A stretch of 64,000 nt of DNA from Lysinibacillus sp. FJAT-14745. GTDB taxonomy: Bacteria; Bacillota; Bacilli; Bacillales_A; Planococcaceae. The notes beneath the pieces were generated by a model. The model was not told the DNA's origin, ran no database searches, and saw only the letters and a list, made by a program, of their open reading frames with translations. Positions 7,600-15,655 of the stretch are shown one piece after another (position 1 is the stretch's first letter; every line of letters begins with the position of its first letter). The position numbers and the translations under genes were made by a program. The stretch is from NCBI RefSeq assembly GCF_001275675.1, contig NZ_LITM01000005.1, positions 475,475 through 539,474 of the forward strand, given 5' to 3'.

Positions 7600-8503
7600 C
7601 ATAAACTTTTATTATTTTTTTTGCCTCATCTATTAAAATTGATTGCAGTTCCATCGGTTTTACAATTTTAGCACCGCTACCAAAGCTTAAAAGAATCGAT
7701 TTAAGCCATCCAGCCTGTAGAGGTTGATAAACAGAAATTGTAATTGTCATACTTCCGTCATCGTTAATGGTTTTTGAAGAATTCTGGAATTGATCTAATA
7801 CTTCTGCTAAAGAATTAGGACTTACCCAGATTACTACATCCTCAAAACCCACCAGATTACGGTTTGAATAAAATGCTTCATCTTTAATTTCGTGATTTTG
7901 TAGAAACTTTTCTTGTGTCAGAGTGACATCCATCATACGTGATAATCTAAATTCTCTATAGTTCTGACGTTCTCTACAATAACCATATATATACCAGTTA
8001 CGGAACTTATAATGAAGGTGAATAGGTTCTACTTCACGAGATGTAAATTCATTTTTATTGCTTACATAATTAAAGTGGATTACCTTTTTTTTATGTATAG
8101 CTTTTCGCAGATTCATTAATGAATTGGGTTCTGTTCTATGGCTTTCCAAGTCAACCAATAAAGACTTATTATTACTGTTTGTATCCAGTAATTTTAGCCT
8201 ATCTATCGTATGTTCAATTTCTTTATCTTTAAAAATATTCGATAAACTACTTAATACTGTAATTAAATTCAGAATGTCATAAGAACCCATTAGGCTTTTA
8301 TCAAATTTGTATCCCTTTATTATACCGAATCCTCCGTTAGTCCCTTGGTAAGAAACAACTGGTATTCCAGCAGCACAAATAGCTTCGATGTCCCTATAAA
8401 TTGTCCGTGGTGATACTTGAAATTCATCAGCTAAACTAGAAGCTGACAAAATCTCATTATTTAAGAGCTTGAATATGATTGATATCAAACGTTCTAATTT
8501 CAA
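7589..8503 (-). CDS. WYL-domain transcriptional regulator (DeoR-like HTH)
   Basis: 304 residues. An N-terminal winged helix (about 1-60) contains the SASSLADEFQVSPRTIYRDI helix-turn-helix. A WYL ligand-sensing domain (about 130-215) has HLHYKFRNWYIYGYC, and a C-terminal WCX-like region follows. Family members sense nucleotides or other small ligands and control neighbouring stress or defence genes. The start is TTG at 8503, in the context of the upstream AAGGAAATGAG. The stop of the YdeI-like gene lies 16 bases upstream, so the two are probably co-transcribed. Confidence 0.85.
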   Translation of the reverse strand: MKLERLISIIFKLLNNEILSASSLADEFQVSPRTIYRDIEAICAAGIPVVSYQGTNGGFGIIKGYKFDKSLMGSYDILNLITVLSSLSNIFKDKEIEHTIDRLKLLDTNSNNKSLLVDLESHRTEPNSLMNLRKAIHKKKVIHFNYVSNKNEFTSREVEPIHLHYKFRNWYIYGYCRERQNYREFRLSRMMDVTLTQEKFLQNHEIKDEAFYSNRNLVGFEDVVIWVSPNSLAEVLDQFQNSSKTINDDGSMTITISVYQPLQAGWLKSILLSFGSGAKIVKPMELQSILIDEAKKIIKVYEDI

Positions 8504-8519
8504 TTCTCATTTCCTTCCC

Positions 8520-9089
8520 TTAATAATTGATTAAGCGACCATTGTCATTCCATTGACCGTACATTTTATTTCCTCTGGTATTTTCAATAAACTTATCCAA
8601 TCTTTTATTAAAAATATTGGGTTCATTTCTATAACTTTGTATCGTATCAATTCTAATCCTTCTGTATAGTTCAGGAAAATTTATAAAGTTTTGATATAAT
8701 TGGTCATCTTCTTTCAGACGAGTTTCAATATCTGCATCTATAGTAAAAGATTCAGGTCGCATATCAGGAAGAACTATCAGTCCTTCTTCTTTCATCAAAC
8801 CTAATTGATATAATCTCCTTACTCTTTCTTTATTTAATTCTGTCCAATTACTGTTTTTCTTTCTTGGGGAGAGCCTTTGAGCAAGTTCAGAATCTGATAT
8901 TTTCTTCTTTATGCCATCAATCCAACCAAAACATAATGCTTCTTCAACTGCATCTAAATACTGAATCACTTCTGATTGTTCCGTTATACTTACTATCACC
9001 CAACAAAATCTTTCTGTTTTTGAATTTTCCTCAAGCCAATCTCTTAATTCCCATCGTGTCTTAACTCTAAGTAAATTCTCTATTTCCAT
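8520..9089 (-). CDS. YdeI/OmpD-associated family protein
   Basis: 189 residues, soluble. It shows the family signature: an N-terminal segment around residues 50-60 with EALCFGWIDGIKKK, followed by RLSPRKKNSNWTELNKERV. Relatives are annotated as bacteriocin-protection or YdeI proteins, but the biochemical role is not settled. An AAAGGA site precedes the ATG at 9089. First gene of the minus-strand trio between cores e and f. Its upstream region contains a hairpin at 9167-9194 and then core f. Confidence 0.8.
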   Translation of the reverse strand: MEIENLLRVKTRWELRDWLEENSKTERFCWVIVSITEQSEVIQYLDAVEEALCFGWIDGIKKKISDSELAQRLSPRKKNSNWTELNKERVRRLYQLGLMKEEGLIVLPDMRPESFTIDADIETRLKEDDQLYQNFINFPELYRRIRIDTIQSYRNEPNIFNKRLDKFIENTRGNKMYGQWNDNGRLINY

Positions 9090-9166
9090 TTTTAAAATCC
9101 TTTCTAAAATGAATATATGTCCTAAGTATAACTGTTTAATAAATGTGTTAGAAGTACTTAATAACT

Positions 9167-9194
9167 AAGGATTTTCTTCTAAAAAAATCCCCTT
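9167..9194. other. hairpin left of core f
   Basis: AAGGATTTT pairs with AAAATCCCCTT (bulged). It lies upstream of the YdeI-like gene, not after a gene, so it is not a simple gene terminator. Its position just left of a core matches the hairpins at b2, c2, e, g and h2. Confidence 0.5.
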
Positions 9195-9207
9195 CTTTTC
9201 AATGGCT

Positions 9208-9239
9208 TCTTAAATTAACCTGCCCCGTTATCGTCAAAG
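9208..9239 (+). repeat. cassette core site f (variant right arm)
   Basis: Left arm TCTTAAATTAAC, spacer CTGCCCCG, right arm TTATCGTCAAAG; GTTA at 9227-9230 replaces GTTAG. The right arm is read in frame into the truncated kinase that follows. Confidence 0.65.
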
Positions 9240-9651
9240 ATTAAAGCTAATTTGGGGTGATTTACCACAAGGGGCGATTCAAGGTGATTTTTGTTATTAC
9301 AACATGTTAAAACAATATCAAGGAAGTCTGGCAATTTATGATTTTAATCTAGCTGGAAATGAAGTTTATTTAAATGAATGTATTGCAGTTGGTGTATATC
9401 ATGCTTGGCATGTCCCCTACAAAGGTAAATTAAATGAAACAGAGCGGTTTAAATTATTTATTGATTCATATAACAAAGAACGCCCCTTAAATGAATTAGA
9501 AAGAACTTATGCTGCTTACACAAAAGCCACTATACGTGCGTTTCGTTTTGACCGTGTAGAAGATGGTATTTTGTTAGAAAGTAAAGAAGAACAAAATTTA
9601 TTTTTACAAGAAACGTTACATATACTTGAAAAATTAGAATTTAATAAATAG
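9214..9651 (+). pseudogene. 5'-truncated APH-family phosphotransferase
   Basis: A frame open from the TAA at 9211 runs through the right arm of core f to a stop at 9649-9651. It contains a catalytic-loop remnant (IQGDFCYYNML, Gln in place of the usual His) and the metal-binding AIYDFNLAG. The whole N-terminal ATP-binding lobe is missing, and the first ATG (9304) lies beyond the catalytic loop. Family members need both lobes, so this is almost certainly non-functional. The break falls exactly at the core. This suggests that recombination or cassette formation cut the parent gene, or that the left half was lost in a later exchange. Confidence 0.8.
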
Positions 9652-9777
9652 TGATAGAAAAGATACTTGTTAATTATTCTCCTCCCTGTTTCAGACAAAT
9701 TATTAATGCGATTGTGACTTTGTAAAGTCTTATTAAATTTTTATCCTTTATATGAGAACAAATATAAAATATAAAAA

Positions 9778-9810
9778 GCATGTTTTGATCAATCATTTTT
9801 CAAAACATGC
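9778..9810. terminator. perfect hairpin left of core g
   Basis: GCATGTTTTGA / TCAAAACATGC, 11 pairs around an 11-base loop. It lies about 10 bases before core g and 125 bases after the truncated kinase. Confidence 0.65.
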
Positions 9811-9819
9811 TCATATATC

Positions 9820-9853
9820 CTTATTGCCCTTAAGCATCCGTTAGTTGATCAAG
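9820..9853 (+). repeat. cassette core site g
   Basis: Left arm TTATTGCCCTTA, spacer AGCATCCG, right arm TTAGTTGATCAAGG. GTTAG is at 9840-9844. Confidence 0.75.
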
Positions 9854-9880
9854 GAAATAAAGTCAAAGCTTTTTTATTCT

Positions 9881-10267
9881 TTAACAACCACAATTCGACT
9901 GTTCATTATTTAATAATGAAACCAATGGGAATCCCATAGTCTTCCAAGCAGCTATACCACCATTCAATTCCTTTACTGAATATCCGTTTTCAATTAACAT
10001 TATTGAAGCCTTTGCAGCTGTATTACACCATACATCCCAACAATACAAAACGATTTCTTTATCTTTAGGTATTTCATTTAAACGACTTTCTAAGTCTGAA
10101 AGCGGAATTTCTAAAGCACCTTGAATTTTTTCTCTTTTCAAAGCAGGATCGCCATTCCTTACATCAATTAATAAATAATTTTCTGGTTGTTCCTTTTTCT
10201 TCATCATATAATCCATAGGACTGTACGTTGATTCAACACGATTTTTGAAATATGAGATTTGATTCAT
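9881..10267 (-). CDS. rhodanese-domain sulfurtransferase-like protein
   Basis: 128 residues, one rhodanese domain: LLIDVRNGDPALKREKIQGA (about 32-51), then the active-site loop with C76 in LYCWDVWCN, then the NGGIAAWK signature near 102-109. The catalytic cysteine position is filled, so persulfide transfer is plausible. A second cysteine (C81) in the loop and a C-terminal CGC are unusual and could form a relay. The start lies 2 bases after the upstream MarR stop, with its ribosome site inside marR, so the two are translationally coupled. This suggests the regulator senses a sulfur species or oxidant, which is inference. Confidence 0.88.
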   Translation of the reverse strand: MNQISYFKNRVESTYSPMDYMMKKKEQPENYLLIDVRNGDPALKREKIQGALEIPLSDLESRLNEIPKDKEIVLYCWDVWCNTAAKASIMLIENGYSVKELNGGIAAWKTMGFPLVSLLNNEQSNCGC

Positions 10268-10269
10268 TT

Positions 10270-10698
10270 TTATTTTTCTCCTATTCTTTTCACTATTTTT
10301 ATTAAATACTTCTTAAAAGCTTCTTTTTCCTCATCCTCTAATGCCGACAGTACATTTCTCTCAGACTGATTCATTAACTCCCAACATTCGATTATTGTCT
10401 TTTCACCCTTTTCTGTAAGCCTAAGACAGTAAGATCTTCTATCTTTCAAGTTTTTGTCTCTATTTATATAGTGAAGAGATTCCAGATGATCAACGTGATC
10501 CACCATAGAGGTTCTGTCTATTTTTAAATCTTCTGCAATTTCTTTCTGAGATGTATTAGGACGTTCCTTTATTCTAATCAGTACTCCAAATTGTCTTGCG
10601 TTTATATCATAAGGCTTCAACTGTTCAATAAAATCTTCTTCTAAAATTTGGCCTACTTTACCAGTTAAATAACCAAATGATTTAAATATATTACTCAA
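10270..10698 (-). CDS. MarR-family transcriptional regulator
   Basis: About 142 residues, winged helix. The recognition region is SQKEIAEDLKIDRTSMVDHVDHLE, with the wing at KDRRSYCLRLTEKG. An open frame starts at 10716, but the ATG there lies upstream of the GGGAGGTG site. TTG at 10698, 5-6 bases after that site, is the likely start. A perfect inverted repeat (10733-10753) just upstream is the probable autoregulatory operator. It forms a two-gene operon with the rhodanese gene and fills the interval between cores g and h1. Confidence 0.88.
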   Translation of the reverse strand: MSNIFKSFGYLTGKVGQILEEDFIEQLKPYDINARQFGVLIRIKERPNTSQKEIAEDLKIDRTSMVDHVDHLESLHYINRDKNLKDRRSYCLRLTEKGEKTIIECWELMNQSERNVLSALEDEEKEAFKKYLIKIVKRIGEK

Positions 10699-10732
10699 TT
10701 TTACACCTCCCATCAAATAATCATTAAGTATG

Positions 10733-10753
10733 ATAATCAGTATAACTGATTAT
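10733..10753. promoter_or_regulatory. probable MarR operator
   Basis: Perfect inverted repeat ATAATCAG-TATAA-CTGATTAT, 35 bases upstream of the TTG start. Size, symmetry and position fit a MarR-dimer site. Confidence 0.7.
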
Positions 10754-10827
10754 TATTTAGATGTAAATGATTTACATAATTAATTATGCAAATTAAGCTA
10801 TTTAAAATTTCACGATTATATATTTTT

Positions 10828-10861
10828 GTTGTTGAAGTAAACTGCATCGTTAGTGAAAAAG
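10828..10861 (+). repeat. cassette core site h1
   Basis: Left arm TTGTTGAAGTAA, spacer ACTGCATCG, right arm TTAGTGAAAAAG. GTTAG is at 10849-10853. The left arm is identical to the restored left arm of core a. Confidence 0.8.
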
Positions 10862-10885
10862 CGATTGCTCAAATTGAACAATCGC
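10861..10885. other. hairpin between cores h1 and h2
   Basis: GCGATTG / CAATCGC with an inner TCAA/TTGA, one mismatch, nearly no loop. It fills the 40 bp interval between the two GTTAG motifs. Confidence 0.65.
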
Positions 10886-10901
10886 CCCGTTAGCCATCCA
10901 T
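10873..10901 (+). repeat. cassette core site h2 (shared terminal form)
   Basis: Spacer GCCCCG, then TTAGCCATCCAT in place of the usual AT-rich right arm. GTTAG is at 10889-10893. The same unusual right side is found in core i. Confidence 0.65.
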
Positions 10902-10967
10902 GTAGCGCAAAAACCAGCGCTACACCACAGAAAATGAAAGATGATTAAGTTCTTTCATGGGAGCTCA
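10886..10967 (+). repeat. about 82 bp repeat following core h2 (copy 1)
   Basis: Begins CCGTTAGCCATCCATGTAGC, continues with a TGTAGCGC / GCGCTACA stem (10909-10932) and an ATGAAAG / CTTTCAT stem. It is nearly identical to 13263-13345. Few differences separate the copies, so they are recently duplicated or conserved by function. Confidence 0.85.
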
Positions 10968-10984
10968 ATACGAGGTTAGATGAA

Positions 10985-11013
10985 AAAGGACTTACTTTTA
11001 ACAGTAAGTCCTT
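10985..11013 (-). terminator. Rho-independent terminator of the PepSY-like gene
   Basis: AAAGGACTTACT / AGTAAGTCCTTT stem followed by Ts on the minus strand, 75 bases after the stop codon. Confidence 0.75.
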
Positions 11014-11087
11014 TGTGTTCTTATAAGAATATCTCGTCACAACTTAAGAATTTTATCATGTATATCGAGGGTTTACGTAGTACATCA

Positions 11088-11747
11088 TTATCCCTGATCT
11101 TGACCTTCATCTAACGTAATTTCAGTTACTTTCTTAAGGTCTTTATTTACATTAACTAAACATGTTTTTCCTCCATCATATTTAAAATAAAAATGATAGT
11201 ACCAATCCTCTTTTGAATCTTTAGCTGCATTTACTTCTTTACTTTGTTCTTCTGAAAATTCATAGCTTTTACCATCTAATATGTTATTCTCTTTAACAAA
11301 GTTAGTTGCTAAATCTTTTGCTTCATCATAAGAAAAATCCTTATAATTTTGATTTTTAGCTTCTCCTGGATGATACTGTAGACTTACTATCTTATTAGTT
11401 TCAGCGTCTAATACTGCAGTATATTGAATGGCTGTATTTCCATTTATAAATTTACTATTTTTATTACTCCATCCTGTTATATAAAATTTGTGCCCGTCTA
11501 TCTCATAAAACTCATTGTTTCTTTCATAAAAGTTTTTAGTATCTATTGTTTCATTAAAATTCTTTTGAAAAGCATTAAGTGCTACTTCTTTAAGTTTATT
11601 TTTTTTGTAACTGTCTTGTTCAACAGCCTGTTCAGTCATTACTGTATTCTTTGGCACTATATTATTTGATGCATGTGCAATAGCTGTAACACCTCCAGTA
11701 CTCAATATCCCAACTAACGCTAATCCCAATATTTTCGTTGATTTCAT
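11088..11747 (-). CDS. secreted protein with PepSY-like C-terminal domain
   Basis: 219 residues. A classical signal peptide (MKSTKILGLALVGILSTGG, cleavage near AHAS) is followed by a polar extracellular chain. The C-terminal 100 residues contain VLDAETNKIVSLQYH and FSYDEAKDLATNFVKEN, the beta-alpha pattern of PepSY/YPEB domains. These are often thought to modulate peptidases at the surface. No catalytic residues are evident. AGGAGG precedes the ATG at 11747. It shares the h2-i interval with the MBL hydrolase, separated by a REP-like element. Its role is unknown. Confidence 0.65.
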   Translation of the reverse strand: MKSTKILGLALVGILSTGGVTAIAHASNNIVPKNTVMTEQAVEQDSYKKNKLKEVALNAFQKNFNETIDTKNFYERNNEFYEIDGHKFYITGWSNKNSKFINGNTAIQYTAVLDAETNKIVSLQYHPGEAKNQNYKDFSYDEAKDLATNFVKENNILDGKSYEFSEEQSKEVNAAKDSKEDWYYHFYFKYDGGKTCLVNVNKDLKKVTEITLDEGQDQG

Positions 11748-11894
11748 AATATTTTCCCTCCTGTAATCGCAAGTTTTAAATTTGTTTTACTTCCTTGCTA
11801 TAACTGAAGTATAGTAGATAAATCTTAAGAATCTCTTATTATAACTCTTAAGAAAATATAAATATTCAGGTGTGTTGATTAACCATTTTTATAT

Positions 11895-12118
11895 ATCCAA
11901 AGAGGCTGATTTCCGCTACGGGCTACTCGCTTTCCTGCGGGCGAGCGTCGAGCCGCTTCCTCCGCTTCGCTCCGTGCAGGGTCTCGTCTGTCTCGCTTTC
12001 CCGCGGGAGTCGAGTAGCCCTACGCTACAATCAGTTAAAATGGAAATATATTGGCAAAGTGGTAACGAAAAAATCCTTTTATCGCTCAATAATAAACTTA
12101 TTTTTTCCTAATCAACAC
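11895..12118. repeat. REP-like element, long copy
   Basis: Begins GCTGATTTCCGCTACGGG and contains a strong inverted pair (GGGCTACTCG / CGAGTAGCCC) around a GC-rich middle. It then has an AT-rich tail ending ATCAACACGTCT. A shorter copy of the same element is at 20660-20815. It is much more GC-rich than its surroundings; the frame open through it is not a gene. Confidence 0.8.
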
Positions 12119-12316
12119 GTCTGATAAATATTATTAGTATCAAAATGAGAAAGCGAATCATTACGCTTATGTGCATTAACTATTCAACTTAACCCCTTGT
12201 TCAACATAACTGTACCTTTTGCTTAATAAGAAAAGTTGATTTCGGCAACTGTTCTTAAACTCATGCCTTCATTAGTGGAATAATTGTAGCGCTTTTATTA
12301 GCTAACTAAGTTAAAA

Positions 12317-13156
12317 CTATAGATATGAAAGTTGTAATCCTACTCCAACTTCTCCTAAATGAGCAACTGTCGAAAGAGCTATTTTAGAGTGTAAATCTGT
12401 ACAATGGCAAGCATGAAGCTTAGTAGGTTCAAGATCTTTTATATAACGAACTGTATTATCTAACTGCTCTTTCGTCGGATTTAATAGGTGAAACCCTCCA
12501 ATAATATCAACTACTCTTTCTTCCTGACATACCTCTTTGGCATATTCAATAATGTTACATATCCCAGAATGTGCACATCCAACGATAATAACTAACCCTT
12601 CTGAAGATTTATAAACGATTGCTGTGTCATCCAAAACGAAGTCGTTAACACTCCCTTGATCTGTCACAACTTGCCCTATAAAATCTTTTCCTTCAAAATC
12701 AAATATTCTTTTAATTTCCCCTAGAAATACTAGTTGATCTGTTAGCCATAATGGTTCTTTAGTTAATCGGACTGGAAAGTGTCTACTTAACTTTTCATGA
12801 GATAAGATACTCCCTATCTCTCCTACAGGATCAAATAGTTTAGTGTTAAAAACCACTGGATGCCCAATAATCTTAGGAGTATTGTGTAGTATTTCTTCAT
12901 TTTTTGCTTCCATATGTAGTCTAATTAAATGCGTCAGTCCCCATGTATGATCCACATGCCCATGCGACAAGACAACATAATCGAGATTTCTTAAATCAAT
13001 TCTCATTTTATCTGCATTCTTGATAAAGACATCAGAATAGCCGGTATCAAAAAGGATACGCTTATCACCTTCTTTAATAAAAAAAGAAAGCCCAGGTTCC
13101 CCTAAAAAATAGCGATCAATTAAAGTATTATTATCTACCAAAACGGTTAATTCCAT
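12317..13156 (-). CDS. MBL-fold metallo-hydrolase
   Basis: 279 residues with the metallo-beta-lactamase fold. The metal motif is H65-x-H67-x-D69-H70 in LSHGHVDH, further ligands are in VGCAHSGI and HACHCTD, and the N-terminal strand has LFDTGYS. It resembles the COG1237-type branch related to dihydropterin-phosphate synthases, so it may be a phosphodiesterase or phosphohydrolase. Substrate not readable. AAGGAGG lies 7 bases before the ATG at 13156. It lies between the REP-like element and core i, alone on its side of the interval. Confidence 0.85.
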   Translation of the reverse strand: MELTVLVDNNTLIDRYFLGEPGLSFFIKEGDKRILFDTGYSDVFIKNADKMRIDLRNLDYVVLSHGHVDHTWGLTHLIRLHMEAKNEEILHNTPKIIGHPVVFNTKLFDPVGEIGSILSHEKLSRHFPVRLTKEPLWLTDQLVFLGEIKRIFDFEGKDFIGQVVTDQGSVNDFVLDDTAIVYKSSEGLVIIVGCAHSGICNIIEYAKEVCQEERVVDIIGGFHLLNPTKEQLDNTVRYIKDLEPTKLHACHCTDLHSKIALSTVAHLGEVGVGLQLSYL

Positions 13157-13247
13157 ATAATACCTCCTTTTTTGTTAATTATAACAAAACGGAGTGAGGT
13201 GTGATCTATATGGTTAATCTTTTTCTAGAACAATGCAAATCATAAAC

Positions 13248-13278
13248 ATTGAAATAATCTGCCCCGTTAGCCATCCAT
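13248..13278 (+). repeat. cassette core site i (last in the array, terminal form)
   Basis: Left arm CATTGAAATAAT, spacer CTGCCCCG, right side TTAGCCATCCAT as in core h2. GTTAG is at 13266-13270. No further core is seen to its right in the following 20 kb. Confidence 0.7.
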
Positions 13279-13345
13279 GTAGCAAAAAACTAGCGCTACA
13301 TCATAGAAAATGAAAGATGATTAAGTACTTTCATGGGAGTTGAAT
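13263..13345 (+). repeat. about 82 bp repeat following core i (copy 2)
   Basis: Second copy of 10886-10967, including the TGTAGC / GCTACA stem and the CTTTCAT stem. The remaining 250 bases up to the MarR gene hold no gene; they include a GC-richer stretch (13395-13520) beginning GTTGATTTACGTTCC, like the start of other repeats in this window. Confidence 0.85.
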
Positions 13346-13572
13346 AGTAATAATCTTTACGACAACAGCCTTTATTTTAAATAAGGTTTATAGCTTAATG
13401 TGAGGTTGATTTACGTTCCGACTGGGGAGATTGTCCGATGAGCGGCTAGGGGCGGTCACGAGGGCGTTAACACAGGACAGCATACTTAACCTTCTACTTT
13501 GCTCTCTCCTGCCCTTATTTCCGACGCAAATGATTCAACAGGCATTCTAGAAACCTTGTCATTGCTTTCCAT

Positions 13573-13613
13573 AAAAAAAAGTTGCCTCAAATTCATTGAG
13601 ACAACTTTTTTTA
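13573..13613 (-). terminator. Rho-independent terminator of the MarR gene
   Basis: AAAAAAGTTGCCTC / GAGACAACTTTTTT stem overlapping the stop codon region at 13611, with T runs on both sides. Confidence 0.85.
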
Positions 13614-14057
13614 ATAAGACAAATCCTTAATAGACAGTCCTAATTTTTTTAATAACGTGATAGCTTGGTCTTTTTCTTCAACAGATAGCACACTCATCAA
13701 TTCATGTAAATGCTGTTCATGTTTTGGAAATAGTTCTCCCATAAAGGCTTCACCTTTATCTGTAATTTCTGCATAGGTAACACGGCGATCTGATGGACAA
13801 GACACACGTAATAAATACCCTCTTTTTTCAAGTTTGTCAATGACGTACGTAATAGACCCACTAGCTAGCAAAATTTTATTGCCAATTTGCTGTAATGGCT
13901 GTCTTCCTTTATGATAAAGAAGCTCTAATACAGCAAATTCAGTAGGGTTTAATCCATTCTCTTGAAAAAATTGATGGGTCGTCTCATTAATCGCTTTATG
14001 TGCACGTGATAATACAATATATAATTTTAATGATTGCTTTATTTCTTCTGACGTCAT
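13611..14057 (-). CDS. MarR-family transcriptional regulator
   Basis: 148 residues: the winged-helix domain (about 35-105) has PLQQIGNKILLASGSITYVIDKLE as DNA-reading region and CPSDRRVTYAEITDKG as the wing. Helices at both ends give the dimer interface. C86 (in VSCPSDRR) sits just before the wing. GAGAGGAAAAGG precedes the ATG at 14057. It stands alone, so its targets are not evident from context. It is clearly different in sequence from the MarR protein at 10270. Confidence 0.88.
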   Translation of the reverse strand: MTSEEIKQSLKLYIVLSRAHKAINETTHQFFQENGLNPTEFAVLELLYHKGRQPLQQIGNKILLASGSITYVIDKLEKRGYLLRVSCPSDRRVTYAEITDKGEAFMGELFPKHEQHLHELMSVLSVEEKDQAITLLKKLGLSIKDLSY

Positions 14058-14176
14058 ATCCTTTTCCTCTCAATTCGCTATTTATGCCATTATAGCGAGA
14101 TTAGAAAAGCATTGTCAAAAGCAATATTTGATTTTGTGTACTATTATGGCGATTTATGCAACCATTATAAATCTTT

Positions 14177-15655
14177 TTATGTTACTAAATAAGCAGAATC
14201 TTTCGTAGATACGTCCATTTTATCTATCTGATTAAATGTGTAAATTGGGAATTGTAAGTGGAAGCATGTCCCTTTCTGTAATTCACTATTCACACCTATT
14301 ACGCCTTCATGCTCTTCAATCACCTTTTTCACGAAAGCAAGGCCTAGTCCTGTCCCTGTTGATTTCGTCGTGTAAAAAGGTTGGAATAAGTTTTGAAGGG
14401 TAGCACTGTCCATGCCGGTACCTTCGTCTTTAATCAGTAATTCTACAATCGCACAGTCAATAACATTTATTTCTACCGTGATCGTTCCACCGTTATTCAT
14501 GGATTCCATCGCATTTTTAATAAGATTCATGAATACTTGCTTTAAGCGATTTTCATTGCCACCAATGTATACTTGTGTAGAAGTAGAAATGTATTGAATG
14601 ATAATATTTTTCATAAGCGCATCTGGAAGCATAAACTCAATCACTTGTTTCACAATGTTATCTAACTCCAATAATTCAACTTTCATACTTGTTGGCTTGG
14701 ACAATACTAAAAGCTCTGATAAAATTTGTTCCATCCGTTGGAGTTCACTATCGATGACAGATAAATACATGCGTGACTCTTCATCAGCATTTAGCTTTAG
14801 CAATTCGGTAAAGCCCTTTAAAGAAGTTAATGGATTACGAATTTCATGGGCGATACTTGCGGCCATTTGACCGACAACATTTAAAGCTTGCTGATGTTCA
14901 ACTTTATGTTGAAGTTGTTTCTTTTCTGTTTCATCATTAATGACTGTGACAATAATATTGTTATATTCATCAAAGATACTTGAAATTTCATAATAGCAAG
15001 TGCTAGTAACTTGAGTTTCATCAACTACATGAATACTTGCATGCTTTTCACCCATCAGTTTAGAAAGGTATGCAGTAATTTGACCTTTCTTCAACGTAAA
15101 TGCATCAAATATGTGCTGATGTGCCTTATGAAGAAGCTGCGATTTTTCGATTTTCAAATACATTTCAGCATACTTATTTAGCCCAAGAATTATCCCGCTA
15201 GCATCACTTATAATTACGGCGTACGGTAAGTGATCATAAGCATTGAAAGATTGTGATCTCTCCTGCTCTTGACTAACATATAATTCATGAGCTATGTCAT
15301 TATTTAACGTTGAAATTTGCGCAACAATTTCTTCTGTGTTTGGATCATAAAAACATTTGAAAGACATCATTTCAAACTCATTTCCAGCTGTTTGAATATT
15401 GAAGATTTCTTCTGATCTCAAATCACTTTCTAATTGTTTGACGAACTTCGCCCAATTTAAATTAGATGGCTCGTCCATAGTTAAATAACCAATATACGTT
15501 GAATGAAGGTTAAAAAGTTGAATAGCAGCCTCATTCACGTTTAAAATTTTCCCTGCTTTATTAAGAGTAAGTGTTGGTGACGAAGTACTTGTCATAAGAT
15601 TTCCAAAACATTGATTACTATCATTTTGCTTCAACTTTCTCACCGAACCTTTCAA
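14177..15655 (-). CDS. orphan PAS-domain sensor histidine kinase (sporulation-kinase type)
   Basis: About 490 residues, no membrane segment. Two PAS-like regions (about 20-130 and 140-245) precede a HisKA domain with the phosphorylated histidine in AHEIRNPLTSLKG. The ATPase domain has N-box NLIKNAMES, G1 DEGTGMD and G2 GTGLGLAF. The lack of a neighbouring response regulator and the KinE/KinA-like H-box suggest it feeds a phosphorelay such as Spo0F. That partner is inferred. The start is uncertain: TTG at 15655, GTG at 15643 or TTG at 15634 are all possible. It is the only PAS kinase in the window and lies alone before a divergent radical SAM gene. Confidence 0.85.
   Translation of the reverse strand: MKGSVRKLKQNDSNQCFGNLMTSTSSPTLTLNKAGKILNVNEAAIQLFNLHSTYIGYLTMDEPSNLNWAKFVKQLESDLRSEEIFNIQTAGNEFEMMSFKCFYDPNTEEIVAQISTLNNDIAHELYVSQEQERSQSFNAYDHLPYAVIISDASGIILGLNKYAEMYLKIEKSQLLHKAHQHIFDAFTLKKGQITAYLSKLMGEKHASIHVVDETQVTSTCYYEISSIFDEYNNIIVTVINDETEKKQLQHKVEHQQALNVVGQMAASIAHEIRNPLTSLKGFTELLKLNADEESRMYLSVIDSELQRMEQILSELLVLSKPTSMKVELLELDNIVKQVIEFMLPDALMKNIIIQYISTSTQVYIGGNENRLKQVFMNLIKNAMESMNNGGTITVEINVIDCAIVELLIKDEGTGMDSATLQNLFQPFYTTKSTGTGLGLAFVKKVIEEHEGVIGVNSELQKGTCFHLQFPIYTFNQIDKMDVSTKDSAYLVT

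Noticed and set aside
11872..12111. Open frame through the REP-like element
   Set aside because: It spans inverted repeats and an AT tail; the composition is that of the element, not of a gene.
12177..12215. Possible thirteenth core (TATTCAACTTAACCCCTTG)
   Set aside because: It has arm-like pieces but no CCCCGTTAG and wrong spacing.
3473..13278. Classical integron attC sites with IntI
   Set aside because: The cores are near-palindromic with a short spacer and the recombinase lacks the IntI-specific insertion in what can be read; attC have long folded R-L-L-R layouts.
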